64,000 bases of DNA, taken from contig CAWFAP010000007.1 in NCBI GenBank assembly GCA_963813975.1, forward strand, positions 558,001 to 622,000. Reading direction: 5' to 3'. Source of the DNA: RYN-230 sp963813975. GTDB lineage: Bacteria; Actinomycetota; Actinomycetes; Streptosporangiales; Streptosporangiaceae. Position numbers and translations under genes: made by a program. Every line of letters starts with the position of its first letter. The stretch's first letter is position 1. The notes under the pieces were generated by a model. It made no database searches, had not been told where the DNA came from, and worked only from the letters and a program-made list of their open reading frames with translations. Below are positions 33,862-42,332 of the stretch, in pieces.

Positions 33862-34719
33862 TCATTCACCGCTACCGGGTTTCATCGTCGCCGGAGCGGT
33901 CTGCGTCAGGAAGACGACTCCGACACACATCACGGCGAGGGCGATCGCCGCCACGGCCAGTATCGCGGCGTCAGGCTTGAAACGCTCGTCGAACAGCCAC
34001 ACGCTCAGGGCGATACTGACGATCGGGTCGACGATCACCAGAAACGGCTGGGAGACCCGCAGCGGCCCGACGTGCAGCGCCACTTGCTGCAGGATGGTGC
34101 CTGCCGCACCCCCCACGGCCAGGGCGTATACAGGCCAGCGCGTGAACATTCCGGCCACGCCGAACTGGGTGAGCGTGTCCGTGGTGGCCTTGATGATCGC
34201 CGCCTCGAGCGCCCAGATGGTCGCAGCCGCTGCGGCGTACAGGGCCGCGCGCCGGGCGGGGGACCCTCGTTGCGCCGCGGCGGCCAGGACCGCGGCGCCG
34301 GCGCCGCAGGTCACTGCGGCCACGATCCAGTGCTGGCTCGTCGGGGTGGGATGGCCGCCTTCCGGTTCCCCGGCGACGATGAACACGGCCAGGCCAGCGC
34401 AGGTCAAAGCGGCGGCGCCCCAGGTGATCCGGCGGATGGACTGGTGAATCCAGAACCGGCGCAGCACGAGCACGAACACGAGCTCGGTGACCAGGAGCGG
34501 CTGCACGACCGAAACCAGGCCGTCGTGCAGGGCGAGCGCCTGGAACAGGAACGCTCCCGCCAGGGCTACCCAGCCGAAGAGCCACAGCGGATTGCGGAAC
34601 AAGTACAGGACCACCCGCCAGCCCGACGACCGGCGTGGCCCCGCAGTGCTGGCCATGTGCTGGGTGCTGACACTGGCCGCGTTAGACAAAGCAGCGAGCA
34701 GAGCAAACACGACGGCCAT
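33862..34719 (-). CDS. DMT superfamily (EamA-like) transporter
   Basis: 285 residues from the ATG at 34719, with AGGGTGG just upstream; a GTG at 34728 is in frame. Nine to ten membrane helices, with the tandem EamA build visible as VVFALLAALSNAASV in the first half and IVDPIVSIALSVWLF in the second. The segment SVVQPLLVTELVFVLVLRR is typical of this group of actinobacterial DMT proteins. Likely exports or imports a small metabolite; the substrate is unknown. Confidence 0.87.
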   Translation of the reverse strand: MAVVFALLAALSNAASVSTQHMASTAGPRRSSGWRVVLYLFRNPLWLFGWVALAGAFLFQALALHDGLVSVVQPLLVTELVFVLVLRRFWIHQSIRRITWGAAALTCAGLAVFIVAGEPEGGHPTPTSQHWIVAAVTCGAGAAVLAAAAQRGSPARRAALYAAAAATIWALEAAIIKATTDTLTQFGVAGMFTRWPVYALAVGGAAGTILQQVALHVGPLRVSQPFLVIVDPIVSIALSVWLFDERFKPDAAILAVAAIALAVMCVGVVFLTQTAPATMKPGSGE

Positions 34720-34892
34720 GCTGGCCACCCTAGAGCTCCCGCGCCGGGCCGCCGGCCAGCCGGACGCTTACTGAAAGCGGCTCCCGGCCGGTTGATCAGC
34801 AGCCTGAATCGGTCCGCCCGCACCTCTTCCCGGTAGGCGTGGCCGGAGCGCAGGCGGCGTCCCCGGCCCCCGTGCGGGGACGCCGCCTGGAC

Positions 34893-35978
34893 TCACCCGA
34901 TAGGTTTGCTGGTCCAGTTCGCCGGGTTGGTGCCGAGCAGCCGCAGGTGGTTCCGGAACAGGCTGGCCACGCTGATGGGAGGGTGTGCGCCGAACTGGCT
35001 GAGGTAGAGCGCCAGGCCGTCGGCGTTGGCCGCGCACAGGTCCTGCCTGGAGAGGGTGCCGGAGAACCGGTGCGTCACGACCACCCGGTAACCGTTGATG
35101 GTCTCGGGGGCCGACTTTCCGCAGGAGTTGCTGCGCGAGGTGGCGGGGTCGATGGTTGAAAAGTAGGGAAGGTCCGTCTGGTATTGCAGGCCGCCGTCGG
35201 CGCCGAGATCGGGGGTACCCGTGCCCAGCGCGAACCGGCTGGCCCGCAGCACCCCGGCGTCCGGCAGGTAGAACACGCTGCTCACCCGCCACCGGCTAGG
35301 CAGGCGGGTCAGCTGGGCCGCGAACAGCAGCGGCGGCGCGGCCGCACCGTACCGGACGTGGTCGGCTATCTTGACCGCGTCCCGTTTGGCCGCGTTGCCC
35401 GGTTTCGGGCCTGGCGGCAGCAGCCCCGCCCAGCCGCCGCGCGCGTATTGCCAGACCAGATACGGGCCGGCCCAGAATGCGCGGTGGCCCCCGACAGCCG
35501 GCGCGTGCCCGGTGATCCGCGCGGTCAGCCCCCCCAAGGCCGGCGTCGAGCATTTCAGCTCCCCGGCCGGGCCGGTGAGGTGGCACTGGCCGGCCGCATA
35601 GACGACCAGGTCCCACGAGGACGGGGCAAATAGCCTGCGCCCCGCGGTCAGGGCCATCATCTCCGGGCTCGTGTCGCCCGCCACCAGCGAGGTACCCGGG
35701 GGCAGCCAGCCGAACGACAGGTACGGGACCAGCGGGTTGAACTGGCGCGGCGCCGCCGGCCCGGCGGGCGGGCCGGAACCGGGCCGGGCCGGGCCCGTCC
35801 CCACGGCGAAAACCGCGACCGCGGCCGCGGCCAGCGCCGAGGCGCCGGCCATGCAGGCCCGGCGCCAGCGAAGGCGGGCGCGGCCCCGGCGGCGGGCGAG
35901 CTGGAGATCCACCGGTGACGGGAGCGGCTCGCCGTCGGCTATCTCCCCGAACAGCGCACGAACCTGGGACTCAATCAT
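34893..35978 (-). CDS. Membrane-anchored partner of the ECF sigma factor (anti-sigma-like)
   Basis: 361 residues from the ATG of MIESQVR, which has AGGAGG upstream; the frame extends 18 codons further. A 55-residue cytoplasmic N-terminus rich in Arg precedes one membrane helix (about 45-62, AGASALAAAAVAVFAVG). The large outer domain has several cysteines (GQCHLTG, LKCSTPA, SCGKSAP, DLCAANAD). The start overlaps the sigma gene by 8 bases. This is the usual layout of a SigE-type factor with a transmembrane regulator, although no zinc-binding HxxxCxxC motif is seen. Confidence 0.82.
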   Translation of the reverse strand: MIESQVRALFGEIADGEPLPSPVDLQLARRRGRARLRWRRACMAGASALAAAAVAVFAVGTGPARPGSGPPAGPAAPRQFNPLVPYLSFGWLPPGTSLVAGDTSPEMMALTAGRRLFAPSSWDLVVYAAGQCHLTGPAGELKCSTPALGGLTARITGHAPAVGGHRAFWAGPYLVWQYARGGWAGLLPPGPKPGNAAKRDAVKIADHVRYGAAAPPLLFAAQLTRLPSRWRVSSVFYLPDAGVLRASRFALGTGTPDLGADGGLQYQTDLPYFSTIDPATSRSNSCGKSAPETINGYRVVVTHRFSGTLSRQDLCAANADGLALYLSQFGAHPPISVASLFRNHLRLLGTNPANWTSKPIG

Positions 35979-36531
35979 GGCCGGGGCCTCCTGGGTGGAT
36001 CTGGTGCTCCGCTGCCGCGGCGGGCTGGCCACCGGGGCCGGCGGCGTGCGCCGGCCCGAGCGACCGCCGTACCGCGGCCAGAGCCCTGGCCGTCTGGCTC
36101 TTCACCGTCCCCGGTGAGCAGCCGAGGATCTCGGCGGACTGATCGACATTCAGGTCGCAGTAGAAGCGCAGCACCAAGGTGGCGCGCTGCCGGGGCGGCA
36201 GCGCCGCCACCGCCGCCCGCAGGTCGAGCACAGCATCGTGATCCACCGCGACGGCCGGCGATTCGGCCAGCCCGCCGCCCAGGCTCACCCGCTTCACCCA
36301 GACCGAGCGCCGCTCATGGAGGAACTCGCGGACCAGCACGGCCCTGGCATAGGCGTCGGGGTGGCTGGCGGCCCGGACCCGGCCCCATCGCACATACAGC
36401 TTGATGAGCGTGGCCTGCACGAGGTCATCCGCACGCTGCCAGTCATCGCACAGCACCGCAGCCAGCCGCCGCAGCGACGGCAACCTGGCCGCGACGTACT
36501 CGGTGTATTCGGCGTCCCGGCTGTGTCTCAC
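35971..36531 (-). CDS. SigE-type ECF RNA polymerase sigma factor
   Basis: 186 residues. Region 2: YVAARLPSLRRLAAVLCDDWQRADDLVQATLIKLYVRWGR. Region 4: ALPPRQRATLVLRFYCDLNVDQSAEILGCSPGTVKSQTARALAAVR. The length and the WVKR segment fit the SigE/Sig-SanA-like group of actinomycetes. It is coupled to the membrane protein gene downstream. A second pair of the same design lies at 58463-59363. Confidence 0.93.
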   Translation of the reverse strand: MRHSRDAEYTEYVAARLPSLRRLAAVLCDDWQRADDLVQATLIKLYVRWGRVRAASHPDAYARAVLVREFLHERRSVWVKRVSLGGGLAESPAVAVDHDAVLDLRAAVAALPPRQRATLVLRFYCDLNVDQSAEILGCSPGTVKSQTARALAAVRRSLGPAHAAGPGGQPAAAAEHQIHPGGPGHD

Positions 36532-36851
36532 CGCCGGCCGCCGCAGGTCATCACGTGCTCCACAGTCACTAGAGGCGCGCGGCGTCGCGTCCGGTTGTCA
36601 CGCGTGCCAAGGTTTTATCGGTAGCGGTGCCAAGCTCGCCCCGGAAGGCGGACATCGTGCCTGACGCTGCGTGATCGCCTTTCGGCCCGGGCGAGGAGCG
36701 CCTTCCCGCCGTTCGGGGCGGCCCGCGATTCCTCGGCGATCACCAGTCGAGACGCACAGATCGGGTCGCTGCGCGCCGGCACGTGAGATGCGCCGCCGGA
36801 AAGTATGTCGGCGTGCGCCCTCGGCCTGCTCTGGGCGATCGCGGGTCTAAC
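36532..36851. other. 320 bp intergenic region
   Basis: Upstream of the leftward SigE-type gene and downstream of the reductase gene. No gene or clear signal was recognised apart from the presumed sigma promoter. Confidence 0.6.
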
Positions 36852-37427
36852 TCATGCCCGGGGGATGTCGCGCCCGGTCGGCCGGTACTCGACCAGCAGC
36901 ACCCGGCCATCCAGGACCTGGTGGCCGGCCAGCTCAAGGTCGGCCGGCGCCACGTCCGCGAAGGCCGCCTCGCGGCCGGATGTCCCAGCCACCAAGGGAA
37001 ACGTCATCAGCCGCAGCCGGTTGACGAGGCCAGCGCCGCACAGTTGCCGGACGACGGAAAGGCTGCCCATCGTGCGGAGTGGAACCTCGCCTTCGCTCTT
37101 GAGCCGGCGGACCTCGGTGGCGAGATCGTCGTGGCAGATGCGCGTGTTCGGCCAGGATGCCTTGGCCAATGTCCCCGAGAACACGACCTTGCTCAGCTCG
37201 GTCATGCGCTGCGAGGACTCATCCCGTGCTTCCTCGGGCAGTCCCGCAAGTGCCTCGTAGGTGCGCCGGCCAAGGATGACCAGCTGCGGCTGGGCCAGCT
37301 CAGTAGTGATCCACTTCTCCAGCTCAGGCCCGAAGTATCCGAAGTAGCCTGGCGACGTCGCCCCGCGGGCCCACCCGTCGGCTGAGAGGAACAGGTTGAC
37401 GGTCAGTGGTTGTATGTCGGTTGTCAT
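36852..37427 (-). CDS. Dihydrofolate reductase / RibD C-terminal domain family protein
   Basis: 191 residues. Matches the RibD_C reductase fold common in actinobacteria: VNLFLSADGWARG at the start, LVILGRRTYEALAG, KVVFSGTLAKASWPNTR and MGSLSVVRQLCGAGLVNRLRLMTFPLVAG. It would bind NADPH; the substrate is unknown and it is not the true folate enzyme. The ATG overlaps the preceding SRPBCC gene stop by 4 bases, placing it last in the ArsR-SRPBCC-reductase operon. Confidence 0.88.
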   Translation of the reverse strand: MTTDIQPLTVNLFLSADGWARGATSPGYFGYFGPELEKWITTELAQPQLVILGRRTYEALAGLPEEARDESSQRMTELSKVVFSGTLAKASWPNTRICHDDLATEVRRLKSEGEVPLRTMGSLSVVRQLCGAGLVNRLRLMTFPLVAGTSGREAAFADVAPADLELAGHQVLDGRVLLVEYRPTGRDIPRA

Positions 37428-37800
37428 GACTGCCTTTCCGTGGCCGGCGTGCTCAGCCAGATCGGTTCCCAGTTGCTGATTTCATGGAAGCGGCGCAGTT
37501 CCGCGAAGCCGGCCAGCGTGCCCATCCAGCCGGCGTACGGCGGCTTGCCCTTGAATCCGCTGCAGACAAAGGTGAGCTTCGTCCTGCCGTCCGACTCGGC
37601 CAGCTCCCAGGTCTGCACGCCGAAGTCCTCGCCCCAGTCAAGGGAAACCCGGGTGTCTGGCACCAAGTCGACGATCTTCGCGCCGCCGTGGTCAACCATC
37701 GACCATGCGCCGCCGACCCGTGGCTCGATCTCCATCGGTACGCCGAACCACCTGGTGACCTGCCCGGCGTCGATCAGGGACTCGTATACCGCCGCAGGCC
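37424..37800 (-). pseudogene. C-terminal SRPBCC domain cut off by a frameshift
   Basis: In this frame, downstream of about 37800, PAAVYESLIDAGQVTRWFG begins a complete second AHSA1/SRPBCC domain (MEIEPRVGGAWSMVDHGG, WELAESDGRTKLTFVCSGF) ending at 37424. It has no start codon of its own. Adding one C in the GGCCTGCGG stretch (minus strand, about 37797-37802) would fuse it to the domain upstream. Only the reading frame separates the two halves. Confidence 0.72.
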
Positions 37801-38271
37801 GGCGCCGATGGTCAGCTCGGCCCGCAGCGTCTCCGAGGTGAAGTCGCACATCGGGACGGGCTCCCGGCCCTCGAGGTAGTTGATGAGGTTTGCGATGGAC
37901 AGGCACCAGAACGTCTGCAGCACGCCCCGGATCGTGGTGCCGGCGAGCGCCTCCTGAAGGCCGAAGTGCGTCTGCGACACGGTGATCACGGTGGTGTGGT
38001 CGTCCTTGGCGGCCAGCCGGACCTCGGAGGTGGTCTCCTCGCCATCGAGCAGCCAGCCGAACCGCAGCGTGTGCTCGTCGACGTACTGCAGGCGCTGGTG
38101 CGGCTCGTCGCCTTCCGGGGTGTAGCGGCCCCAGAACACCCAGCGGTGCGGCAGGTCGACCTCGGCATGCTCGGCAAGCCAGGTGCGCAGCGCGCCGGCG
38201 TTGGTCAGCGCCTGGTGCACCGCGGCCAGCGGCGCGCCGGCCCGGGCCCGCAGGATCATCGGTTTGGTCAT
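37774..38271 (-). CDS. SRPBCC/AHSA1 domain protein, N-terminal half
   Basis: 165 residues as read. A START-like fold segment: LRARAGAPLAAVHQALTNAGALRTWLAEHAEVDLP and RWVFWGRYTPEG, GLQEALAGTTIRGVLQTFWCLSIANLINYLEGR. The last residues (GAGLRRYTSP) are out of frame relative to the second SRPBCC domain, so the natural protein is probably about 280 residues with two domains. The ATG overlaps the ArsR gene stop by 4 bases. SRPBCC proteins next to ArsR regulators are a common actinobacterial pairing. Confidence 0.82.
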   Translation of the reverse strand: MTKPMILRARAGAPLAAVHQALTNAGALRTWLAEHAEVDLPHRWVFWGRYTPEGDEPHQRLQYVDEHTLRFGWLLDGEETTSEVRLAAKDDHTTVITVSQTHFGLQEALAGTTIRGVLQTFWCLSIANLINYLEGREPVPMCDFTSETLRAELTIGAGLRRYTSP

Positions 38272-38837
38272 CGGTCTCTCCCGGGAGAAGGGGCAGCCGG
38301 ATAGCAGGCCACGGCGAGCTTGAAGGCATCCCCTTCCGCGCCGCCGTAGCGGGTGAACAGCGCCTGCAGTGCCGCCCGCAGGTCGCCGAGGAACTCCTCG
38401 CGACGCTCCGGCGGTACGCGCACGTCGCCGGAGACCCCGATCGATGGCAGCTCCGGCGCGGATCGATCGAGCCTGGCGATGTCGGCCTGGACATCCTCGA
38501 CGAGGTCAAGGAGGTAGCCGAGGCTCAGCTCGTCCTGGGCTCTGCGCAGGCCGAGCCGGCCGACCAGGCCCGGCGACATCCAGTACGAGCGGGCGCTCGC
38601 CTGGTAGATGCCTTCGTGGATGCCGCGCACCTTGCGCTCCGACACCTGGGTCACCACACCCGCGTCGACCAGGCGTTTGACGTGGTAGTAGATGCGCTGC
38701 GGGCTCTGCCCAAGCCGGGCTCCGACCTCGGTGCAGGTGCGTGGCTCGGCGAGCTGCCGGAGTACCTCCACGCGTTGCGGCTTGAGCAGGGTCTCCGCCT
38801 GCTCAAGCCGCTCCAGGTACAGCACGTCCCTCATCAC
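38268..38837 (-). CDS. ArsR-like winged-helix regulator
   Basis: 189 residues. The winged helix lies at about 17-80: LLKPQRVEVLRQLAEPRTCTEVGARLGQSPQRIYYHVKRLVDAGVVTQVSE. The rest is a helical domain found with this HTH_20 group. No metal-binding cysteine motif is visible, so the signal is probably not a metal. It is the first gene of the operon with SRPBCC and reductase genes. A consensus -35 box (TTGACA, minus strand) lies about 30 bases before the start. Confidence 0.88.
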   Translation of the reverse strand: MMRDVLYLERLEQAETLLKPQRVEVLRQLAEPRTCTEVGARLGQSPQRIYYHVKRLVDAGVVTQVSERKVRGIHEGIYQASARSYWMSPGLVGRLGLRRAQDELSLGYLLDLVEDVQADIARLDRSAPELPSIGVSGDVRVPPERREEFLGDLRAALQALFTRYGGAEGDAFKLAVACYPAAPSPGRDR

Positions 38838-38867
38838 GAAACTAAGCCTTTATGTAAAAGCAAATTT

Positions 38868-38873
38868 TGTCAA
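38868..38873 (-). promoter_or_regulatory. TTGACA -35 element of the ArsR operon
   Basis: Reading leftward, TTGACA is followed by an AT-rich stretch (AAATTTGCTTTTACATAAAG) that stands out in this GC-rich sequence and leads directly into the ArsR start codon. The exact -10 is unclear. Confidence 0.5.
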
Positions 38874-38989
38874 CGGTCGTGCTCGCTGTTCGGGGCCTGC
38901 TGCCGGGCCGGGTTGGCCGGCGCAGTGGCCACGCTCACCGGGGAGGTTGAGTGGACGGGAGGACGGGCCCAGACCACGGGCCGGCCGGG

Positions 38990-39667
38990 TCAGCCGCCGT
39001 CGGCGGCGAGCCGGTAGCCCGCCCCGCGCACCGTCTGCAGGGCGCCGCGGCCGAACGGCGCGTCGATCTTGCGCCGCACGTATCCGGCGTACACCTCGAC
39101 CACGTTCAGGTCCAGCGAGTCGTAGCTGTCCCAGACGTGCTCCAGCAGCTCGGTCTTGGCTACCACCTGCCCCGGCCGCCGCATCAGGTACTCCAGCAGG
39201 GCGAACTCCCGCGCGGTCAGGTCGATGTCGGCCTCGCCGCGGCGGACCCGCCGGGTGGCCGGGTCCAGGACCAGGTCACCAGCACGCAGCTGGGCGGGGC
39301 GGGGGATCGCGCCGCGGCGGAGCAGGGCCCGCAGCCGGGCGGCCAGCACCACGTACGAGAACGGCTTGGTCAGGTAGTCGTCGGCGCCTAGGTCCAGCCC
39401 GTCGGCCTGGTCGTACTCACCGTCCTTGGCGGACAGGATGAGGATCGGCACCCAGTTCTCGTCCGCGCGCAGCTGCTGGCAGACCTTGTACCCGGAGATC
39501 TTGGGGAGCATCAGGTCCAGCACCACGGCGTCGTACCCGCCCTCGCGGGCGGCGTGCAGGCCGTCCTCCCCGTTGTGGGCCAGGTTGACCGCGAAGCCCT
39601 CGGCCACCAGTCCCCGCCGGACGGCCGCGGCCAGCCTCCGTTCGTCCTCCACGACGAGCACCCGCAC
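38990..39667 (-). CDS. Orphan OmpR-family response regulator
   Basis: 225 residues. The receiver has VVEDERRLAAAVRRGL, phosphoacceptor D51 in VVLDLMLPKISGY and K101 in YLTKPFSY. The winged helix ends VVEVYAGYVRRKIDAP and LQTVRGAGYRLA. In most actinobacteria this type is followed by its kinase; here the next genes are the unrelated ArsR operon. The kinase at 24777, which has no regulator, is of the type usually paired with it. Confidence 0.93.
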   Translation of the reverse strand: MRVLVVEDERRLAAAVRRGLVAEGFAVNLAHNGEDGLHAAREGGYDAVVLDLMLPKISGYKVCQQLRADENWVPILILSAKDGEYDQADGLDLGADDYLTKPFSYVVLAARLRALLRRGAIPRPAQLRAGDLVLDPATRRVRRGEADIDLTAREFALLEYLMRRPGQVVAKTELLEHVWDSYDSLDLNVVEVYAGYVRRKIDAPFGRGALQTVRGAGYRLAADGG

Positions 39668-40048
39668 CCGCCCGAGAGTACCCGCCCGCGCTGCACGTCC
39701 TGAGCCCGCGCGGGCGGGCTGGCGGCGGCCCCGCCGGGGTAGACCCGGGGCAGGATGGGCTGAGCGGTCAGACCGTTAGGGCCGTGGTTGCGGTTGTTCC
39801 CGGGCCTGCCGGCCGGGGTCGCTCGCCGGCCTGGGTCAGGCTCACAGGAAGAACTCAGGAGGCGTGGGGCAGTATGGCCAATAGCGGGGCCCGGGCCGGC
39901 CGGTTGAGCCAGGCGGGACGGGCCCATACGGGGCAGGAAGGGGACCGTGCCTCCCGGACCGGGGAGGCGGCGGTCCATGCCGGGCCGGTGACGGCCCAGG
40001 GACGAGCCCGTGCGGCCGACCCGCACGGGGGCGAGTGAGGTTGGGTTT
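39668..40048. other. 381 bp divergent intergenic region
   Basis: Between the leftward response regulator and the rightward LolA-like gene. No gene is seen; promoters for both are expected. A frame from 39784 is open but lacks any recognisable feature. Confidence 0.6.
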
Positions 40049-41221
40049 ATGAACGCGCTGCCGACGATTTCCCGTCGCGCACGGTGGGCCATTCCCGCGG
40101 GCGCCGTAGTCCTCGCGGGCGCGGTGACCGCCGGTTCCATGATCAGCACCGCCCAGGCGTCACCTGAGCTGCCGTCGCGCACGGCCGCGCAGCTGCTCGC
40201 CTCGGTGGCCGGCCGGGACGCCCCGCTGCCCGCCCTGACCGGGACGGTGGTGGAGACCGCGTCGCTCGGCATCCCGCAGCTTCCCGGCACCAGCAACCCG
40301 AACTCCATCACGGCGCTGCTGGCCGGATCGCACACGATCAAGGTCTGGTACGCCGATCCCCAGCACATCCGGCTCGCGGTGCCGGTCACGCTGAGCGAGA
40401 CCGACCTGATCCGCAACGGCCGCCAGGTCTCGGTCTGGCAGAGCAGCTCGAACACGGTGACACGGATGCAGCTGCCGGCCAGGGCCAGCCGGTCTGACCA
40501 GCACGCGAGCACCATGCCCTCGTCAGTGCCGCTCACCCCGCAGCAGGCGGCCAGCCAGGCCCTCAAGGCGGTCGGGCCGAGCACCCGGGTCAGCGTGGAG
40601 CGCAACGTGACCGTGGCCGGGCAGCCCGCCTACCAGCTGGTGCTCTCACCGAAGGCCGGCGGCTCGCTGATCAGCCGGGTCAGCATCGCCATCGACGCCA
40701 CCAAGAACGTCCCGCTGCGGGTCCAGGTGTTCGCCCGGGGTGCGGCCAGCCCGGCTATCCAGGTCGGCTACACGTCGGTCTCGTTCGTCAAGCCGGCCGC
40801 AGCCAACTTCAACTTCGCCACGCCGGCCGGCGCCAAGGTCAAGGTGGTCAGCCCGCCCACGCCCGGCCGCATGCCGGCCAAGGGCACGAAGGCTGCCGGC
40901 CAGCCTCAGGTCATCGGCAAGGACTGGCTGTCAGTGGCGGTGCTCCCCGCGTCGGCGCTGGCCGAGGTAATGGGCGGCAAGGGGCCGGCCGCGGTCGGCC
41001 AGGCCGCGCAGTCGGCGGCGGGCGGTTCCGGCGGCAGCGGCCAGGACGCCGCGATCGCGGGCGCGCTGCTGAAATCGGCCACCCCGGTGCACGGTGCGTG
41101 GGGCAGTGGCAAGCTGCTGCACACCAGCCTGGTGTCGGTGCTGCTGACCAACAACGGTCATGTGCTCGTCGGGGCGGTGACGCCGGCGGTCCTGTACCGC
41201 GCCGCGGCCCAGGTCAAGTGA
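40049..41221 (+). CDS. Secreted LolA/RseB-fold-like protein
   Basis: 390 residues from the ATG of MNALPTIS, with GAGG 8 bases upstream; the frame extends 13 codons further. A signal peptide (about 1-34, ending AQAS) precedes a domain resembling the half-barrel lipoprotein-carrier fold (ALTGTVVETASLG, IKVWYADPQHIRLAV, QVSVWQSSSNTVTRM, AYQLVLSPKAGGSLISRVSIAID). A Gly/Ala-rich tail follows. It is followed by an ABC ATPase and permease, so it may present a lipid or peptide to that exporter or sense its cargo. Confidence 0.82.
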   Translation: MNALPTISRRARWAIPAGAVVLAGAVTAGSMISTAQASPELPSRTAAQLLASVAGRDAPLPALTGTVVETASLGIPQLPGTSNPNSITALLAGSHTIKVWYADPQHIRLAVPVTLSETDLIRNGRQVSVWQSSSNTVTRMQLPARASRSDQHASTMPSSVPLTPQQAASQALKAVGPSTRVSVERNVTVAGQPAYQLVLSPKAGGSLISRVSIAIDATKNVPLRVQVFARGAASPAIQVGYTSVSFVKPAAANFNFATPAGAKVKVVSPPTPGRMPAKGTKAAGQPQVIGKDWLSVAVLPASALAEVMGGKGPAAVGQAAQSAAGGSGGSGQDAAIAGALLKSATPVHGAWGSGKLLHTSLVSVLLTNNGHVLVGAVTPAVLYRAAAQVK

Positions 41222-41337
41222 GTGCCGTCCGATGAGTCCAGGTCAGGTGAGTACCGGTCACGTGAGCACAGATCAGGAGAGCGCCAGTCCGGAGAGCGCT
41301 AACCCGGAGAGCGCCAGCCCGGAGAGCGCCAGCCCGG
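41219..41337 (+). repeat. Eight degenerate 15 bp tandem units across a gene junction
   Basis: Units start at 41219 (14 bp), 41233, 41248, 41263, 41278, 41293, 41308 and 41323. They drift from TGAGTCCAGGTCAGG to AGAGCGCCAGCCCGG. The first unit contains the stop codon of the LolA-like gene; the later ones code the ESASP repeats of the ABC ATPase leader. The intergenic gap and the leader therefore arose by tandem duplication. Confidence 0.85.
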
Positions 41338-42332
41338 TCAGCCCGGGCGAGGTGGATTCCGCCCCGGGGGCCCGCCAGGAGGCGGCCCCGGGCGCGGAGC
41401 CCGCCCCGGCCATCGTCACCACGGGGCTGACCAAGCGGTTCCGGAGCGGCCAGCTGGCCGTGGACGGCCTCGACATGGTGGTGCCCAAGGGCAGCGTCTA
41501 CGGCTTCCTGGGCCCCAACGGGTCCGGCAAGACCACCACGATCCGGATGCTGCTCGGCCTGGTGTACCCCACGGCGGGCAGCCACTCGCTGCTCGGCGTG
41601 CCGATGCCCAAGGGCACCGTCCAGGTGCTGCCCCGGGTCGGGTCCCTGGTCGAAGGGCCCGCGTTCTACCCGCAGCTGTCCGGCCGGGACAACCTGGCCC
41701 GGGTGGACGCGGCGGACCGGACCGCTGACCCGGGCACCGCGGATCAGCGGATCACGACGGCGCTGGACCGGGTCGGCCTGCTGGCCGCGAAGAAGAAGCA
41801 CTACCGGGCCTACTCGCTGGGCATGAAACAGCGGCTGGCCATCGCGGCCAGCCTGCTGCAGCCGCGTGAGCTGATCATCCTGGACGAGCCCACCAATGGA
41901 CTCGACCCGCAGGGCACCCGGGAGGTGCGCGGGCTGATCCGCGAGATCGCCACCGACGGCATCACCGTGCTGGTGTCCTCGCACCTCCTGGCCGAGGTGG
42001 AGCAGATCTGCACCCAGGTGGGCGTCATGCGGACCGGGAAGCTGGTCTTCCAGGGGCCACTGGAGGAACTGCGGGCCCGCGGCGCGGCCCGGATCCGGGT
42101 CACCACCAGCGACCCCGCCCGGGCCGCCGAGGTCCTCGGCAAGCTGGGTCTGGCCGACGTCACAGCCGGGGACGGGGAAGCGTCCGCCGCGCTCGGCGAC
42201 CAGGCGCCCGAGCAGATCACCCGCGAGCTGGTCTATGCCGGCGTCCCGGTGGCCGGGCTGGACACGCCCCGGCCCAGCCTCGAGGAACTGTTCGTGGGCC
42301 TGACCGGGGAGGGATTCGATGTCAACGGCTGA
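41232..42332 (+). CDS. ABC transporter ATP-binding protein
   Basis: 366 residues. A leader of about 55 residues with ESASP repeats is followed by the ATPase core: Walker A GPNGSGKTTTIRML, Q-loop region, signature YSLGMKQRLAIAASLL, Walker B LIILDEPTNGLDPQG and switch His in LVSSHLLAEVEQ. The C-terminal extension is typical of DrrA/CcmA-like exporters. Several in-frame GTG codons lie within the repeats, so the true start is uncertain. It overlaps the permease gene by 14 bases. Confidence 0.93.
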   Translation: MSPGQVSTGHVSTDQESASPESANPESASPESASPVSPGEVDSAPGARQEAAPGAEPAPAIVTTGLTKRFRSGQLAVDGLDMVVPKGSVYGFLGPNGSGKTTTIRMLLGLVYPTAGSHSLLGVPMPKGTVQVLPRVGSLVEGPAFYPQLSGRDNLARVDAADRTADPGTADQRITTALDRVGLLAAKKKHYRAYSLGMKQRLAIAASLLQPRELIILDEPTNGLDPQGTREVRGLIREIATDGITVLVSSHLLAEVEQICTQVGVMRTGKLVFQGPLEELRARGAARIRVTTSDPARAAEVLGKLGLADVTAGDGEASAALGDQAPEQITRELVYAGVPVAGLDTPRPSLEELFVGLTGEGFDVNG

